The notes beneath the pieces are model-generated. The model did no database searches and was not told where the DNA came from. It saw only the letters and a list, made by a program, of their open reading frames with translations. The position numbers and the translations under genes were made by a program. Shown here piece after piece: positions 1 to 5,383 of a stretch of 19,923 nucleotides of DNA. Source of the stretch: Lachnospiraceae bacterium (GTDB lineage: Bacteria; Bacillota; Clostridia; Lachnospirales; Lachnospiraceae); contig CAADTP010000024.1 in assembly GCA_900751995.1 (NCBI GenBank), forward strand, positions 1 through 19,923. Reading direction: 5' to 3'. Each line of letters begins with the position of its first letter. Positions within the stretch are counted from its first letter, which is position 1.

Positions 1-49
1 ATATTCTGAAAAAAGGACTGCAGATGCAGTCTGCATAAAGATAAAAACT

Positions 50-185
50 GTACCGTAGGGCATACGGGAACAGTATAAATATAGCTTGTGGACACTGTGT
101 AAGACATTGCAGTACCGTAAGGTGTTTGCCAATGCAGTAGTGGGAGAAGCAAGAATCCCCCTGCTTTAGTTGAGGGGAGTGTCAA
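50..185 (+). mobile_element. 3' remnant of an IS200/IS605-family tnpB element with right-end hairpin
   Basis: Frame 59-169 reads to a TAG stop with the ending VGEARIPLL, which resembles the last residues of many TnpB/OrfB proteins. An adjacent frame contains NIACGHCVRHC, like the ACG..VRP stretch near TnpB C-termini, so the coding sequence appears frameshifted. The stop lies inside a short hairpin (CCCCT at 158-162 pairing with AGGGG at 173-177) followed by GGGAGTGTCA, the usual look of an IS605 right end, where the omega-RNA scaffold maps. The rest of the element, if present, lies left of the window. The family call is from memory of such ends, not a search. Confidence 0.55.
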
Positions 186-200
186 GCCATTGTAGAAACT

Positions 201-230
201 GCCGAATTTCACCAAAAGCCCTGATTCGGC
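201..230. repeat. Small inverted repeat upstream of the secreted-protein gene
   Basis: GCCGAAT at 201-207 pairs with ATTCGGC at 224-230 around a 16-nt loop. No T-run follows on the plus strand, so it is not an obvious terminator for the element to its left. A TATAAT at 258-263 lies downstream and may be the -10 of the next gene, but no good -35 is visible. Confidence 0.35.
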
Positions 231-321
231 GAAAAATATCATAGCAGGAATAATTTTTATAATGTATACTATATTTGTTAGGAAATCCAGATATACCACA
301 AAGCAGAAAGGAAAAAAGCGT

Positions 322-1440
322 ATGAGAAGAAATTGGAAAAAAGCTTTATGTGGCATTTTGACAGGTTTTATGCTTGCAACGGCGGCACCAGCTGCGGTTC
401 CGGAGTTGATCAGTGCGACAGAAGTACAGGCGGCGATAAACGTAGCAACGCCGGCTATGTCTTCTATTAAGATCTCCGGCAGGAATAAGATTATTTTCAG
501 CTGGAAACAGGTAAAAGGAGTTGCCGGATACCGGGTATACCGCAAGACCGGAAACAGCGGATGGAAAGCAGTAAAAACCCTCACAGGAAGCAAAAATGTT
601 ACGTTTACCGATACAAAAGTAAGTACCGGAGTAAGCTATACTTACACAGTGAGAGCTTACCGGAAATCCGGAAAAAATACGATCTGGAGTAGATATAATG
701 AAAAAGGTCTGACAGCAATCGCAGGTCTGAATTATCTCACCCTGAATAAGACCAGCCTGACACTGGCATCGAAAAAAACTTATACACTGAAGATCAAAGG
801 CACCAGTCTGAAACCGTCATGGAAGAGCAGCAACACAAATGTTGTCAAGATAACTTCTGTCGGAAAGATCACCGCGGTAAAAACAGGAACAGCGGTTATC
901 ACAGCGACTCTTGGTGGCAGAAAATTCACCTGCAAGGTTACTGTAAAGAATCCGACCTCGGCTAATACCAGATTGACGCAGAATTATAGCAAATTGAAAA
1001 AATACATCAGTCAGAAAGGCAAATATACTGAAGACGGAAATCAGTTTATAAATGTCAAAGTAGATAAAGAAAGTACTCTGATGATCGGTTATCTGAAGAA
1101 AGAAGATAAGATAGATATTGGGATGATGCTCTCTATGCCTTCAGATGGAATCCTTGCCGGACTGGATATTATCGGAAACTGTGTGAAATCTGATACGGTC
1201 AGTGTGAAGTCCGCCCTGTCTACAAATGAAGTCTTTCTGCTGGTGACTTCTTCTACAAAAGCATCTGCTTATAAAGGTCAGAATCTGACTTTCTTGTATA
1301 CAAACGGAAAAAAAGCGATGACAGATCTGCAGGATTCTTCCAATATTATGATGAAAGCGACAATGAAAGTAGCAAATGATTATCTGAAAAAGAATTTAAA
1401 TCTGACAATGAAAGATCTGGGATTCACTGCTTATAAATAA
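322..1440 (+). CDS. Secreted protein with fibronectin-III-like and Big2-like domains
   Basis: The frame is open from 262, but I choose the ATG at 322 because AGAAAGG (305-311) lies about 10 nt upstream and the protein then begins with a normal signal peptide: MRRNWKK, a hydrophobic run to about residue 27, and a likely cleavage near VQA/A around residue 37 (372 residues). Residues about 43-135 (SSIKIS..FSWKQV..GYRVYRKT..YTVRAYRKS) look like a fibronectin type III fold. Residues about 137-210 (LTLNKTSLTL, SWKSSNTNVVKIT, G.ITAVKTGTAVITA, KVTV) match the bacterial Ig-like group 2 pattern. The last 160 residues (KLKKYISQKGKY...) are not recognised. No LPXTG or membrane anchor is seen. A role as a surface or matrix protein is an inference from the domains only. 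It stands alone, with a terminator at 1554-1588. Confidence 0.8.
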   Translation: MRRNWKKALCGILTGFMLATAAPAAVPELISATEVQAAINVATPAMSSIKISGRNKIIFSWKQVKGVAGYRVYRKTGNSGWKAVKTLTGSKNVTFTDTKVSTGVSYTYTVRAYRKSGKNTIWSRYNEKGLTAIAGLNYLTLNKTSLTLASKKTYTLKIKGTSLKPSWKSSNTNVVKITSVGKITAVKTGTAVITATLGGRKFTCKVTVKNPTSANTRLTQNYSKLKKYISQKGKYTEDGNQFINVKVDKESTLMIGYLKKEDKIDIGMMLSMPSDGILAGLDIIGNCVKSDTVSVKSALSTNEVFLLVTSSTKASAYKGQNLTFLYTNGKKAMTDLQDSSNIMMKATMKVANDYLKKNLNLTMKDLGFTAYK

Positions 1441-1478
1441 CAGTAACATCCTATGATGATGCCGTTAATAAAATTCGG

Positions 1479-1507
1479 TTGACAAATTAGTATAGAAAGC
1501 ATAAGAT
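1479..1507 (+). promoter_or_regulatory. Promoter of a short convergent RNA (candidate antitoxin)
   Basis: A perfect TTGACA at 1479-1484, a 17-nt spacer and TAAGAT at 1502-1507 form a sigma-A-like promoter. No ribosome site or ORF follows before the terminator at 1554-1588, so the product should be an RNA of about 75 nt starting near 1513. Confidence 0.55.
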
Positions 1508-1508
1508 G

Positions 1509-1531
1509 ATAGTAGCTAAGAAATGTGATGA
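1509..1531. repeat. Direct repeats DRa/DRb, copy in the antitoxin RNA
   Basis: ATAGTAGCTAA (1509-1519) and AAATGTGATGA (1521-1531) each recur 11 of 11 in the toxin region at 1664-1674 and 1700-1710, in the same order and orientation. The first overlaps the predicted transcription start, so only part of it may be transcribed. Confidence 0.65.
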
Positions 1532-1590
1532 AATTCAAACATTGGCAAAAACGAAAACCCCGGAAGTCTCGCACACTTCCGGGGTTTTCT
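1513..1590 (+). ncRNA. Candidate antisense antitoxin RNA of a type I toxin-antitoxin pair
   Basis: The region lies between the promoter at 1479-1507 and the strong terminator at 1554-1588 and holds no plausible ORF. It carries AAATGTGATGA (1521-1531), repeated exactly at 1700-1710 inside the minus-strand peptide gene. The match resumes with AATTC and CA(T/C)TGG, reaching the peptide's start codon. The RNA could therefore base-pair with the toxin mRNA across its translation start. Convergent transcripts sharing a terminator plus direct repeats is the known layout of Fst (par) loci. The assignment is an inference from this geometry. Confidence 0.5.
1554..1588. terminator. Two-way intrinsic terminator
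   Basis: A 14-bp perfect stem, AAAACCCCGGAAGT (1554-1567) with ACTTCCGGGGTTTT (1575-1588), encloses a 7-nt loop. The A-run on one side and T-run on the other let it work in both directions. It should end the small plus-strand RNA and the minus-strand toxin mRNA, and may stop read-through from the secreted-protein gene. Confidence 0.9.
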
Positions 1591-1627
1591 ATGCCGTTAT
1601 GTAAGGGGGCTTAAGCCTTTCAGGCTG

Positions 1628-1723
1628 TTACTGCCTGTCGTTTCTGTCCAGCCATTTGCGAATATAGTAGCTAACTATATCCGCCGTAACAGAAACAAAA
1701 AATGTGATGATTAATTCGCACAC
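1628..1723 (-). CDS. 31-residue membrane peptide, candidate type I (Fst/holin-like) toxin
   Basis: Minus-strand frame with a GTG start at 1723 and AAAGGAGG (complement of about 1733-1740) 9 nt upstream. The peptide starts MCELIITFFVSVTADIVSYY, a single hydrophobic helix at about residues 4-21, and ends with the charged tail IRKWLDRNDRQ before TAA. Short one-helix peptides with a KWLDR-type tail are a recurring class in clostridia and are often annotated as holin-like toxins; this likeness is from memory. Its transcript should run to the two-way terminator at 1554-1588, making a long 3' overlap with the convergent RNA. A TATAGT -10 lies upstream on the minus strand (near 1770) without a clear -35. 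Product and toxicity are inferred. Confidence 0.6.
   Translation of the reverse strand: MCELIITFFVSVTADIVSYYIRKWLDRNDRQ
1664..1710. repeat. Direct repeats DRa/DRb, copy inside the toxin gene
   Basis: ATAGTAGCTAA at 1664-1674 and AAATGTGATGA at 1700-1710 are exact copies of 1509-1519 and 1521-1531, spaced wider here (25 nt between them rather than 1). Since the toxin is read from the other strand, these copies give trans-complementarity between the two RNAs at the 5' part of the toxin mRNA. Confidence 0.65.
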
Positions 1724-1818
1724 TGGACTTCACCTCCTTTCTGCTGGAGGGTTGGCAGCATTAACAGTGTACTATAGTTTAGAACAAATTGGAACTATTG
1801 TGAGAAAATTTAATACTC

Positions 1819-1847
1819 TTGACATTGATCATAATTCGTCTTATACT
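1819..1847 (+). promoter_or_regulatory. Promoter of the thiamine-thiazole operon
   Basis: TTGACA at 1819-1824, a 17-nt spacer and TATACT at 1842-1847 give a near-consensus sigma-A promoter. The start would be near 1854, just before the TPP riboswitch. Confidence 0.85.
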
Positions 1848-1862
1848 AAACCATGTAAATAA

Positions 1863-1950
1863 CAGGGGAGCTTGTGATGGCAGGCTGAGAGGAAGTCTTC
1901 AACTTCGACCCTTATACCTGATTTGGATAATGCCAACGTAGGAACGTATA
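1863..1950 (+). promoter_or_regulatory. TPP (THI-box) riboswitch
   Basis: The conserved core is plain: AGGGGAGC at the start, GGCTGAGAGG around 1883-1892, CCTTATACCTGATTTGGATA (1910-1929) and ATGCCAACGTAGGAA (1930-1944). This is the thiamine pyrophosphate aptamer and it sits directly upstream of thiSGH. A hairpin with a T6 run follows at 1964-1991, so the switch should work by ending transcription when TPP is bound. Confidence 0.95.
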
Positions 1951-1963
1951 AGATGAATTTACG

Positions 1964-1991
1964 GGAGATACTTTGGTGTATCTCCTTTTTT
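1964..1991 (+). terminator. Riboswitch-controlled terminator
   Basis: GGAGATAC (1964-1971) pairs with GTATCTCC (1978-1985) around a 6-nt loop, followed by six T. It is the expression platform of the TPP riboswitch. Confidence 0.9.
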
Positions 1992-2169
1992 ATTGGATGC
2001 GGATGTTTTTATCCGATTGAATACGTAAGATCAGGATTTACAGGGAAGGGATCAAGAGCGAATGCTTTTAACCCCGGTATCGACAATTGAATATTGGGAA
2101 ATTTGAGAGTGAACTGAGTTCATGAAGGGGTGCACCACCGCGGGTGTATTTCTTTGTGAACTCTTTTTT
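1992..2169 (+). promoter_or_regulatory. Second leader segment with its own attenuator; ligand unknown
   Basis: This stretch between the TPP terminator and thiS has several predicted hairpins: CGGAT/ATCCG just after 2000, AAGAGC-GAAT-GCTTTT near 2054-2069, and TGAAC (2110-2114) with GTTCA (2118-2122), which overlaps the 5' arm of the terminator at 2116-2163 and could act as a weak anti-terminator. CACCACCGCGGG near the end resembles the 3' half of a T-box motif, but the UGGN that pairs with the tRNA end is absent, so I do not call a T-box. No ORF with a ribosome site is seen. Confidence 0.5.
2116..2169 (+). terminator. Second strong attenuator hairpin before thiS
   Basis: Positions 2116-2136 pair without a break with 2143-2163 (21 pairs, several G-U) around the loop ACCGCG, followed by six T at 2164-2169. 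It lies only 40 nt before the thiS start, with no gene between, so it can only be a controlled terminator in the leader. Confidence 0.85.
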
Positions 2170-2209
2170 ATTGACGAATAGCTTTTGAAGTTTCCGGAAA
2201 GGAGAGATC

Positions 2210-2413
2210 ATGATCACAGTAAATGGTGAAAGCAGAACATTGGAAAAGCCGGTGACAGTAACAGAATATCTGGAAGCATGTAACTATGTTCCGGTGCAGG
2301 TTGTAGTAGAGCTGAATGAAGAGATCATTAAGAGAGACACTTACGATACAACAGTACTGAAAGATGGCGATGTTGTGGAGATTCTGCAGTTTATGGGCGG
2401 CGGAAGCTGCTGA
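2210..2413 (+). CDS. thiS: Sulfur carrier protein ThiS with a two-residue C-terminal extension
   Basis: 67-residue ubiquitin-like protein (MITVNGESRTLE...VLKDGDVVEILQFMGGG). ThiS carries sulfur as a C-terminal thiocarboxylate and donates it to ThiG for the thiazole ring of thiamine. Family members normally end in Gly-Gly, which must be the free C-terminus for adenylation. Here the stop comes two codons late, giving GGG-Ser-Cys. As written the protein needs trimming before use, and no protease is in this operon; the JAMM protease gene at 13718 is a candidate. AAAGGAGAG lies 6-8 nt before the ATG. It is the first gene of thiS-thiG-thiH behind the TPP riboswitch; thiF, which usually lies nearby, is missing. 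Confidence 0.93.
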   Translation: MITVNGESRTLEKPVTVTEYLEACNYVPVQVVVELNEEIIKRDTYDTTVLKDGDVVEILQFMGGGSC

Positions 2414-2451
2414 TGTCACTATAGAGATAAAATTAGGTAGATATACCACGG

Positions 2452-2475
2452 CAGTAACTGACAGATAAGTTACTG
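2452..2475 (+). other. Hairpin in the thiS-thiG gap
   Basis: CAGTAACT (2452-2459) pairs with AGTTACTG (2468-2475) around an 8-nt loop in the 161-nt spacer. Only A residues follow, so it is not a terminator. It may stabilise the thiS mRNA or set relative expression. Confidence 0.4.
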
Positions 2476-2574
2476 AAAAAATGCAGATGAAGAATGATCT
2501 GGCAGAAGAAGGCGCTGGTTATAAATCGGTGGAAATATTTTCTGCAAACAGATAAAGAAAGGTGGACATAAAAA

Positions 2575-3360
2575 ATGACAACAGCAAACACAAATGAAGA
2601 CAAACTGATCCTGGGAGGCCATGAGTTTACTTCCCGTTTTATCCTTGGTTCCGGAAAATTTTCTCTGGAGCTTGTAAAAGCATGTATTGAAAAAGCAGGA
2701 ACTCAGATCGTAACACTTGCCCTGCGCCGTGCAAATGAGGGTGGGCTTGCCAATATTCTTGACTATGTGCCGAAGGATGTTACTCTTCTTCCGAATACAT
2801 CAGGAGCCAGAAATGCAGAGGAAGCAGTCCGTATTGCAAGACTTTCCCGCGAGCTTGGCTGCGGAGATTTTGTAAAGATCGAAGTTATCCATGATTCCAA
2901 ATATCTTCTTCCGGATAATTACGAGACCATCAAGGCAACAGAGATCCTTGCAAAAGAGGGCTTTGTAGTTATGCCGTACATGTATCCGGATCTGAATGCA
3001 GCCAGAGATCTGGTGAATGCAGGAGCTGCCTGTGTAATGCCACTTGGCTCTCCAATCGGTTCCAACAAAGGAATCTGTACAAAAGAATTCATCCAGATCC
3101 TTATCGACGAGATCGACCTTCCGATCATCGTGGACGCAGGAATCGGCCGCCCGTCACAGGCATGTGAGGCTATGGAAATGGGTGCTGCAGCAGTTATGGC
3201 AAATACAGCTATTGCAACTGCAGGAGACGTCCGTGTTATGGCGGAAGCCTTTAAGAAAGCTATTGAGGCAGGAAGAAGTGCATATCTTTCCGGTATGGGA
3301 AGAACTCTGGAGAGAGGTGCAAGTGCATCCTCACCACTGACTGGATTTCTTCATGAGTAA
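2575..3360 (+). CDS. thiG: Thiazole synthase ThiG
   Basis: 261-residue TIM-barrel enzyme of usual length that builds thiazole phosphate from 1-deoxyxylulose 5-phosphate, dehydroglycine (from ThiH) and ThiS-thiocarboxylate. Visible marks are the N-terminal SRFILGSGKF, LPNTSGARNAEEAVRIARL, the Schiff-base lysine in GDFVKIEVI (K101), VMPLGSPIGSNKGI, and the C-terminal phosphate-binding part VDAGIGRPSQA..MEMGAAAVMANTAIA. AAAGGTGG precedes the ATG by about 10 nt. It lies 161 nt after thiS in the same orientation with no terminator, so it should share the TPP-controlled transcript. Pairing with ThiH rather than the oxidase ThiO fits an anaerobe. Confidence 0.97.
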   Translation: MTTANTNEDKLILGGHEFTSRFILGSGKFSLELVKACIEKAGTQIVTLALRRANEGGLANILDYVPKDVTLLPNTSGARNAEEAVRIARLSRELGCGDFVKIEVIHDSKYLLPDNYETIKATEILAKEGFVVMPYMYPDLNAARDLVNAGAACVMPLGSPIGSNKGICTKEFIQILIDEIDLPIIVDAGIGRPSQACEAMEMGAAAVMANTAIATAGDVRVMAEAFKKAIEAGRSAYLSGMGRTLERGASASSPLTGFLHE

Positions 3361-3412
3361 AATTGATAAATGAATGATTGAACGCAGAACACTAAGCGGG
3401 GGACAGGCACTG

Positions 3413-3432
3413 CCTGTGTAGTGAAACACAGG
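3413..3432 (+). other. Hairpin in the thiG-thiH gap
   Basis: CCTGTGT (3413-3419) pairs with ACACAGG (3426-3432) around a 6-nt loop. A second small stem (CAGG/CCTG) just before it overlaps. No T-run follows, so it is not an intrinsic terminator. Confidence 0.35.
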
Positions 3433-3526
3433 TATTGTCTGGTTTCAATCGAAATTGAGTTTACAGATATGCAGCAGTGAGGACCAGAGTATTGCTGCAA
3501 TATATGAGAGGAGCGACATAAGAGTA

Positions 3527-4768
3527 ATGGCAGAAACAGTACAGGCCAGTCAGCAGGACGGCCATTTTAATGAAAGTATCGTAAATGAAGAAATTCTGGA
3601 AGATATGAAAAAGAACCGTATCGATCACATGAAGTACCTTCCGGATATGGAACAGCTGGAAGAATCTGATGTAATGGATCAGGTTATTTCCGCAATGAAC
3701 GCATATGATTATGATAAGTACACAGAAGCGGATGTACGGAGAGCGCTTGCTCATGACAACCGTACACCGGAGGATTTTAAAGCACTGCTTTCACCGGCAG
3801 CGCTGCCTCTTCTGGAAGAAATCGCACAGGCTGCACGGATCGAAACAAGGAAACATTTTGGGAACAGTATCTGCATGTTTACACCGATCTACATTGCAAA
3901 CTACTGTGAGAACTACTGTATTTACTGTGGATTTAACTGCCACAACAAGATCCGCCGCGCACAGCTGAATGCAGATGAGATCGAGAAAGAGATGGCAGCT
4001 ATTGCAGAAACCGGACTCCAGGAGATTTTGATCCTTACCGGAGAGAGCAAAACGAAATCTAATGTGGAATATATCGGAAAGGCTTGTGAGATCGCCCGGA
4101 AATATTTCAAGGTAGTCGGTCTTGAGGTGTATCCGATGAATTCTGATGAGTACGCATATCTTCACAAATGCGGCGCAGATTATGTGACAGTTTTCCAGGA
4201 GACCTATAATTCTGATAAATACGAAACTCTGCATCTGGCAGGCCACAAGAGGATTTTCCCATACAGGTTAAATACACAGGAGCGTGCGTTAAAAGGCGGC
4301 ATGCGAGGTGTTGGTTTTGCGGCACTTCTGGGACTGGATGATTTCCGCAAGGATGCTTTTGCAACGGGATATCACGCATATCTTCTGCAGAGAAAATATC
4401 CACACGCAGAGATCGCTTTTTCCTGCCCGAGACTTCGTCCGATCATCAACAACGACAGGATCAACCCGAAGGATGTACACGAACCGCAGCTTTTGCAGGT
4501 AGTTTGTGCATATCGTCTGTTTATGCCGTTTGCAAGTATTACTGTATCCACCAGAGAGTGTGAGCGTGTCCGTGACAATCTGGTGAATATCGCAGCAACC
4601 AAGATCTCTGCAGGTGTCAGCACCGGAATCGGAAGCCATGTGGATGATATTGAGGATAAAGGTGATGATCAGTTTGAGATTTCCGACGGAAGGTCTGTGG
4701 ACGAAGTTTTCAACGCCCTGAAAGACCACGGCCTGCAGCCGGTGATGAATGATTATATTTATCTGTGA
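3527..4768 (+). CDS. thiH: 2-iminoacetate (dehydroglycine) synthase ThiH
   Basis: Radical-SAM tyrosine lyase that cleaves L-tyrosine to dehydroglycine and p-cresol, feeding ThiG. The Cx3Cx2C iron-sulfur motif is YCENYCIYCGF (C127, C131, C134). LILTGESKTKSNVEYI and GLEVYPMN follow in the barrel, and the C-terminal half contains the conserved SFPRLRP-like FSCPRLRPI and STRE. The frame is open from a TTG at 3455, but I choose the ATG at 3527 because GAGAGGAG (3506-3513) precedes it by 13 nt and the protein then has the usual clostridial ThiH start. Length is 413 residues, slightly long for the family. It is the last gene of the TPP-controlled operon; only a weak terminator-like hairpin follows at 4968-4996. 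Confidence 0.95.
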   Translation: MAETVQASQQDGHFNESIVNEEILEDMKKNRIDHMKYLPDMEQLEESDVMDQVISAMNAYDYDKYTEADVRRALAHDNRTPEDFKALLSPAALPLLEEIAQAARIETRKHFGNSICMFTPIYIANYCENYCIYCGFNCHNKIRRAQLNADEIEKEMAAIAETGLQEILILTGESKTKSNVEYIGKACEIARKYFKVVGLEVYPMNSDEYAYLHKCGADYVTVFQETYNSDKYETLHLAGHKRIFPYRLNTQERALKGGMRGVGFAALLGLDDFRKDAFATGYHAYLLQRKYPHAEIAFSCPRLRPIINNDRINPKDVHEPQLLQVVCAYRLFMPFASITVSTRECERVRDNLVNIAATKISAGVSTGIGSHVDDIEDKGDDQFEISDGRSVDEVFNALKDHGLQPVMNDYIYL

Positions 4769-4851
4769 GATGAAGGCGGCGAAATCGGATCGTACAGACT
4801 ACCGAGGATAACTTCTGTGGAATATGTGGAAAACCATCCGTCCGAAAGAGC

Positions 4852-5047
4852 GATTTTTCAGGGTGAGTGTGGATAACTGTTTCGGAAGAATGAATGCAGA
4901 AAGATTTTTGTCAAACAGAGGGCAGTGCTGGAAGAATTTGTCGTCAGAACAAGAGTGATTTTTCAGTCCGGGTCTGATAAAATGGATATAACCCGGTTTA
5001 TCTTAAAGAGAAAAATGCAGATGAGGTTTTTGTCAGAATGAAAGAAA
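4852..5047 (+). repeat. Two degenerate tandem copies of one segment
   Basis: GATTTTTCAG at 4852-4861 recurs at 4957-4966. AATGCAGA at 4893-4900 recurs at 5014-5021, and TTTTTGTCA at 4905-4913 recurs at 5027-5035, all in the same order. The segments between them differ, so this looks like an old duplication, perhaps of coding sequence. Confidence 0.4.
4968..5004 (+). terminator. Weak terminator-like hairpin after thiH
   Basis: CCGGGT (4968-4973) pairs with ACCCGG (4991-4996) around a 17-nt loop, followed by TTTATCTT. It is a modest candidate for the end of the thiSGH transcript, 200 nt past the stop codon. Confidence 0.35.
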
Positions 5048-5151
5048 AGCAGCTGCATGGAGAAGAACTGACCAAAGAAGATCTCAAACGTGCTGTCAAA
5101 GATGAAGCTTACCGCAAAAAACTCCTGGAAGAGCTGAATTCACAAGGTTGA
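5038..5151 (+). CDS. Possible 37-residue charged peptide, or relic of a longer gene
   Basis: The ATG at 5038 opens a frame reading MKEKQLHGEELTKEDLKRAV and ending in LLEELNSQG before TGA. It is charged and helical in look, with GAGG about 11 nt before the ATG. The same frame continues upstream to 4981 (NGYNPVYLKEKNADEVFVR) without a start codon, so it may be the 3' end of a decayed gene rather than a real small protein. I recognise no family. Its place within the duplicated segment 4957-5047 favours decay. Confidence 0.3.
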   Translation: MKEKQLHGEELTKEDLKRAVKDEAYRKKLLEELNSQG

Positions 5152-5284
5152 TTGCGTTTTCACAAAATCTTTCAACGGTGATGAAGAATATGCAAAAAAG
5201 AGTGCGAAATCTATGAATAACAGCTAAAAAGCAGACATAAAAACCTGTAAAATCCGCCAAAATATCCCTGATTTCGAAAACTCC

Positions 5285-5299
5285 TGAAAACGGTTTCCA
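5285..5299 (+). promoter_or_regulatory. cre-like palindrome upstream of sbp
   Basis: TGAAAACGGTTTCCA differs at one position from the CcpA catabolite-response consensus (TGNAARCGNWWWCA). It lies just upstream of the putative -35 of sbp. Such matches occur by chance, so this is a weak call. Confidence 0.3.
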
Positions 5300-5308
5300 A
5301 TCTAATAG

Positions 5309-5338
5309 TTTTCATATGTACTTACTCATGTTTATAAT
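5309..5338 (+). promoter_or_regulatory. Promoter of the sulfate-binding protein gene
   Basis: A perfect TATAAT at 5333-5338 is preceded, 18 nt upstream, by TTTTCA (5309-5314), four of six to the -35 consensus. The start would be near 5345, about 40 nt before the ATG. Confidence 0.55.
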
Positions 5339-5383
5339 AGCCCCAACAACAAAACACGAGGCAAAACACAGGAGGTAAGTATT

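Larger units (their letters stand above)
4769..5383. other. 615-nt stretch between thiH and sbp
   Basis: This is mainly non-coding, AT-rich DNA. It holds a duplicated degenerate segment (4852-4922 and 4957-5047), a weak hairpin with T-rich tail (4968-5004), a possible 37-residue ORF (5038-5151), a cre-like palindrome (5285-5299) and the sbp promoter (5309-5338). I see no RNA gene. Confidence 0.6.

Noticed and set aside
2110..2169. T-box riboswitch before thiS
   Set aside because: The CACCACCGCGGG stretch is suggestive, but the UGGN bulge needed to pair with the tRNA end is absent and I could not identify a Stem I specifier loop. Kept only as an unassigned attenuator.
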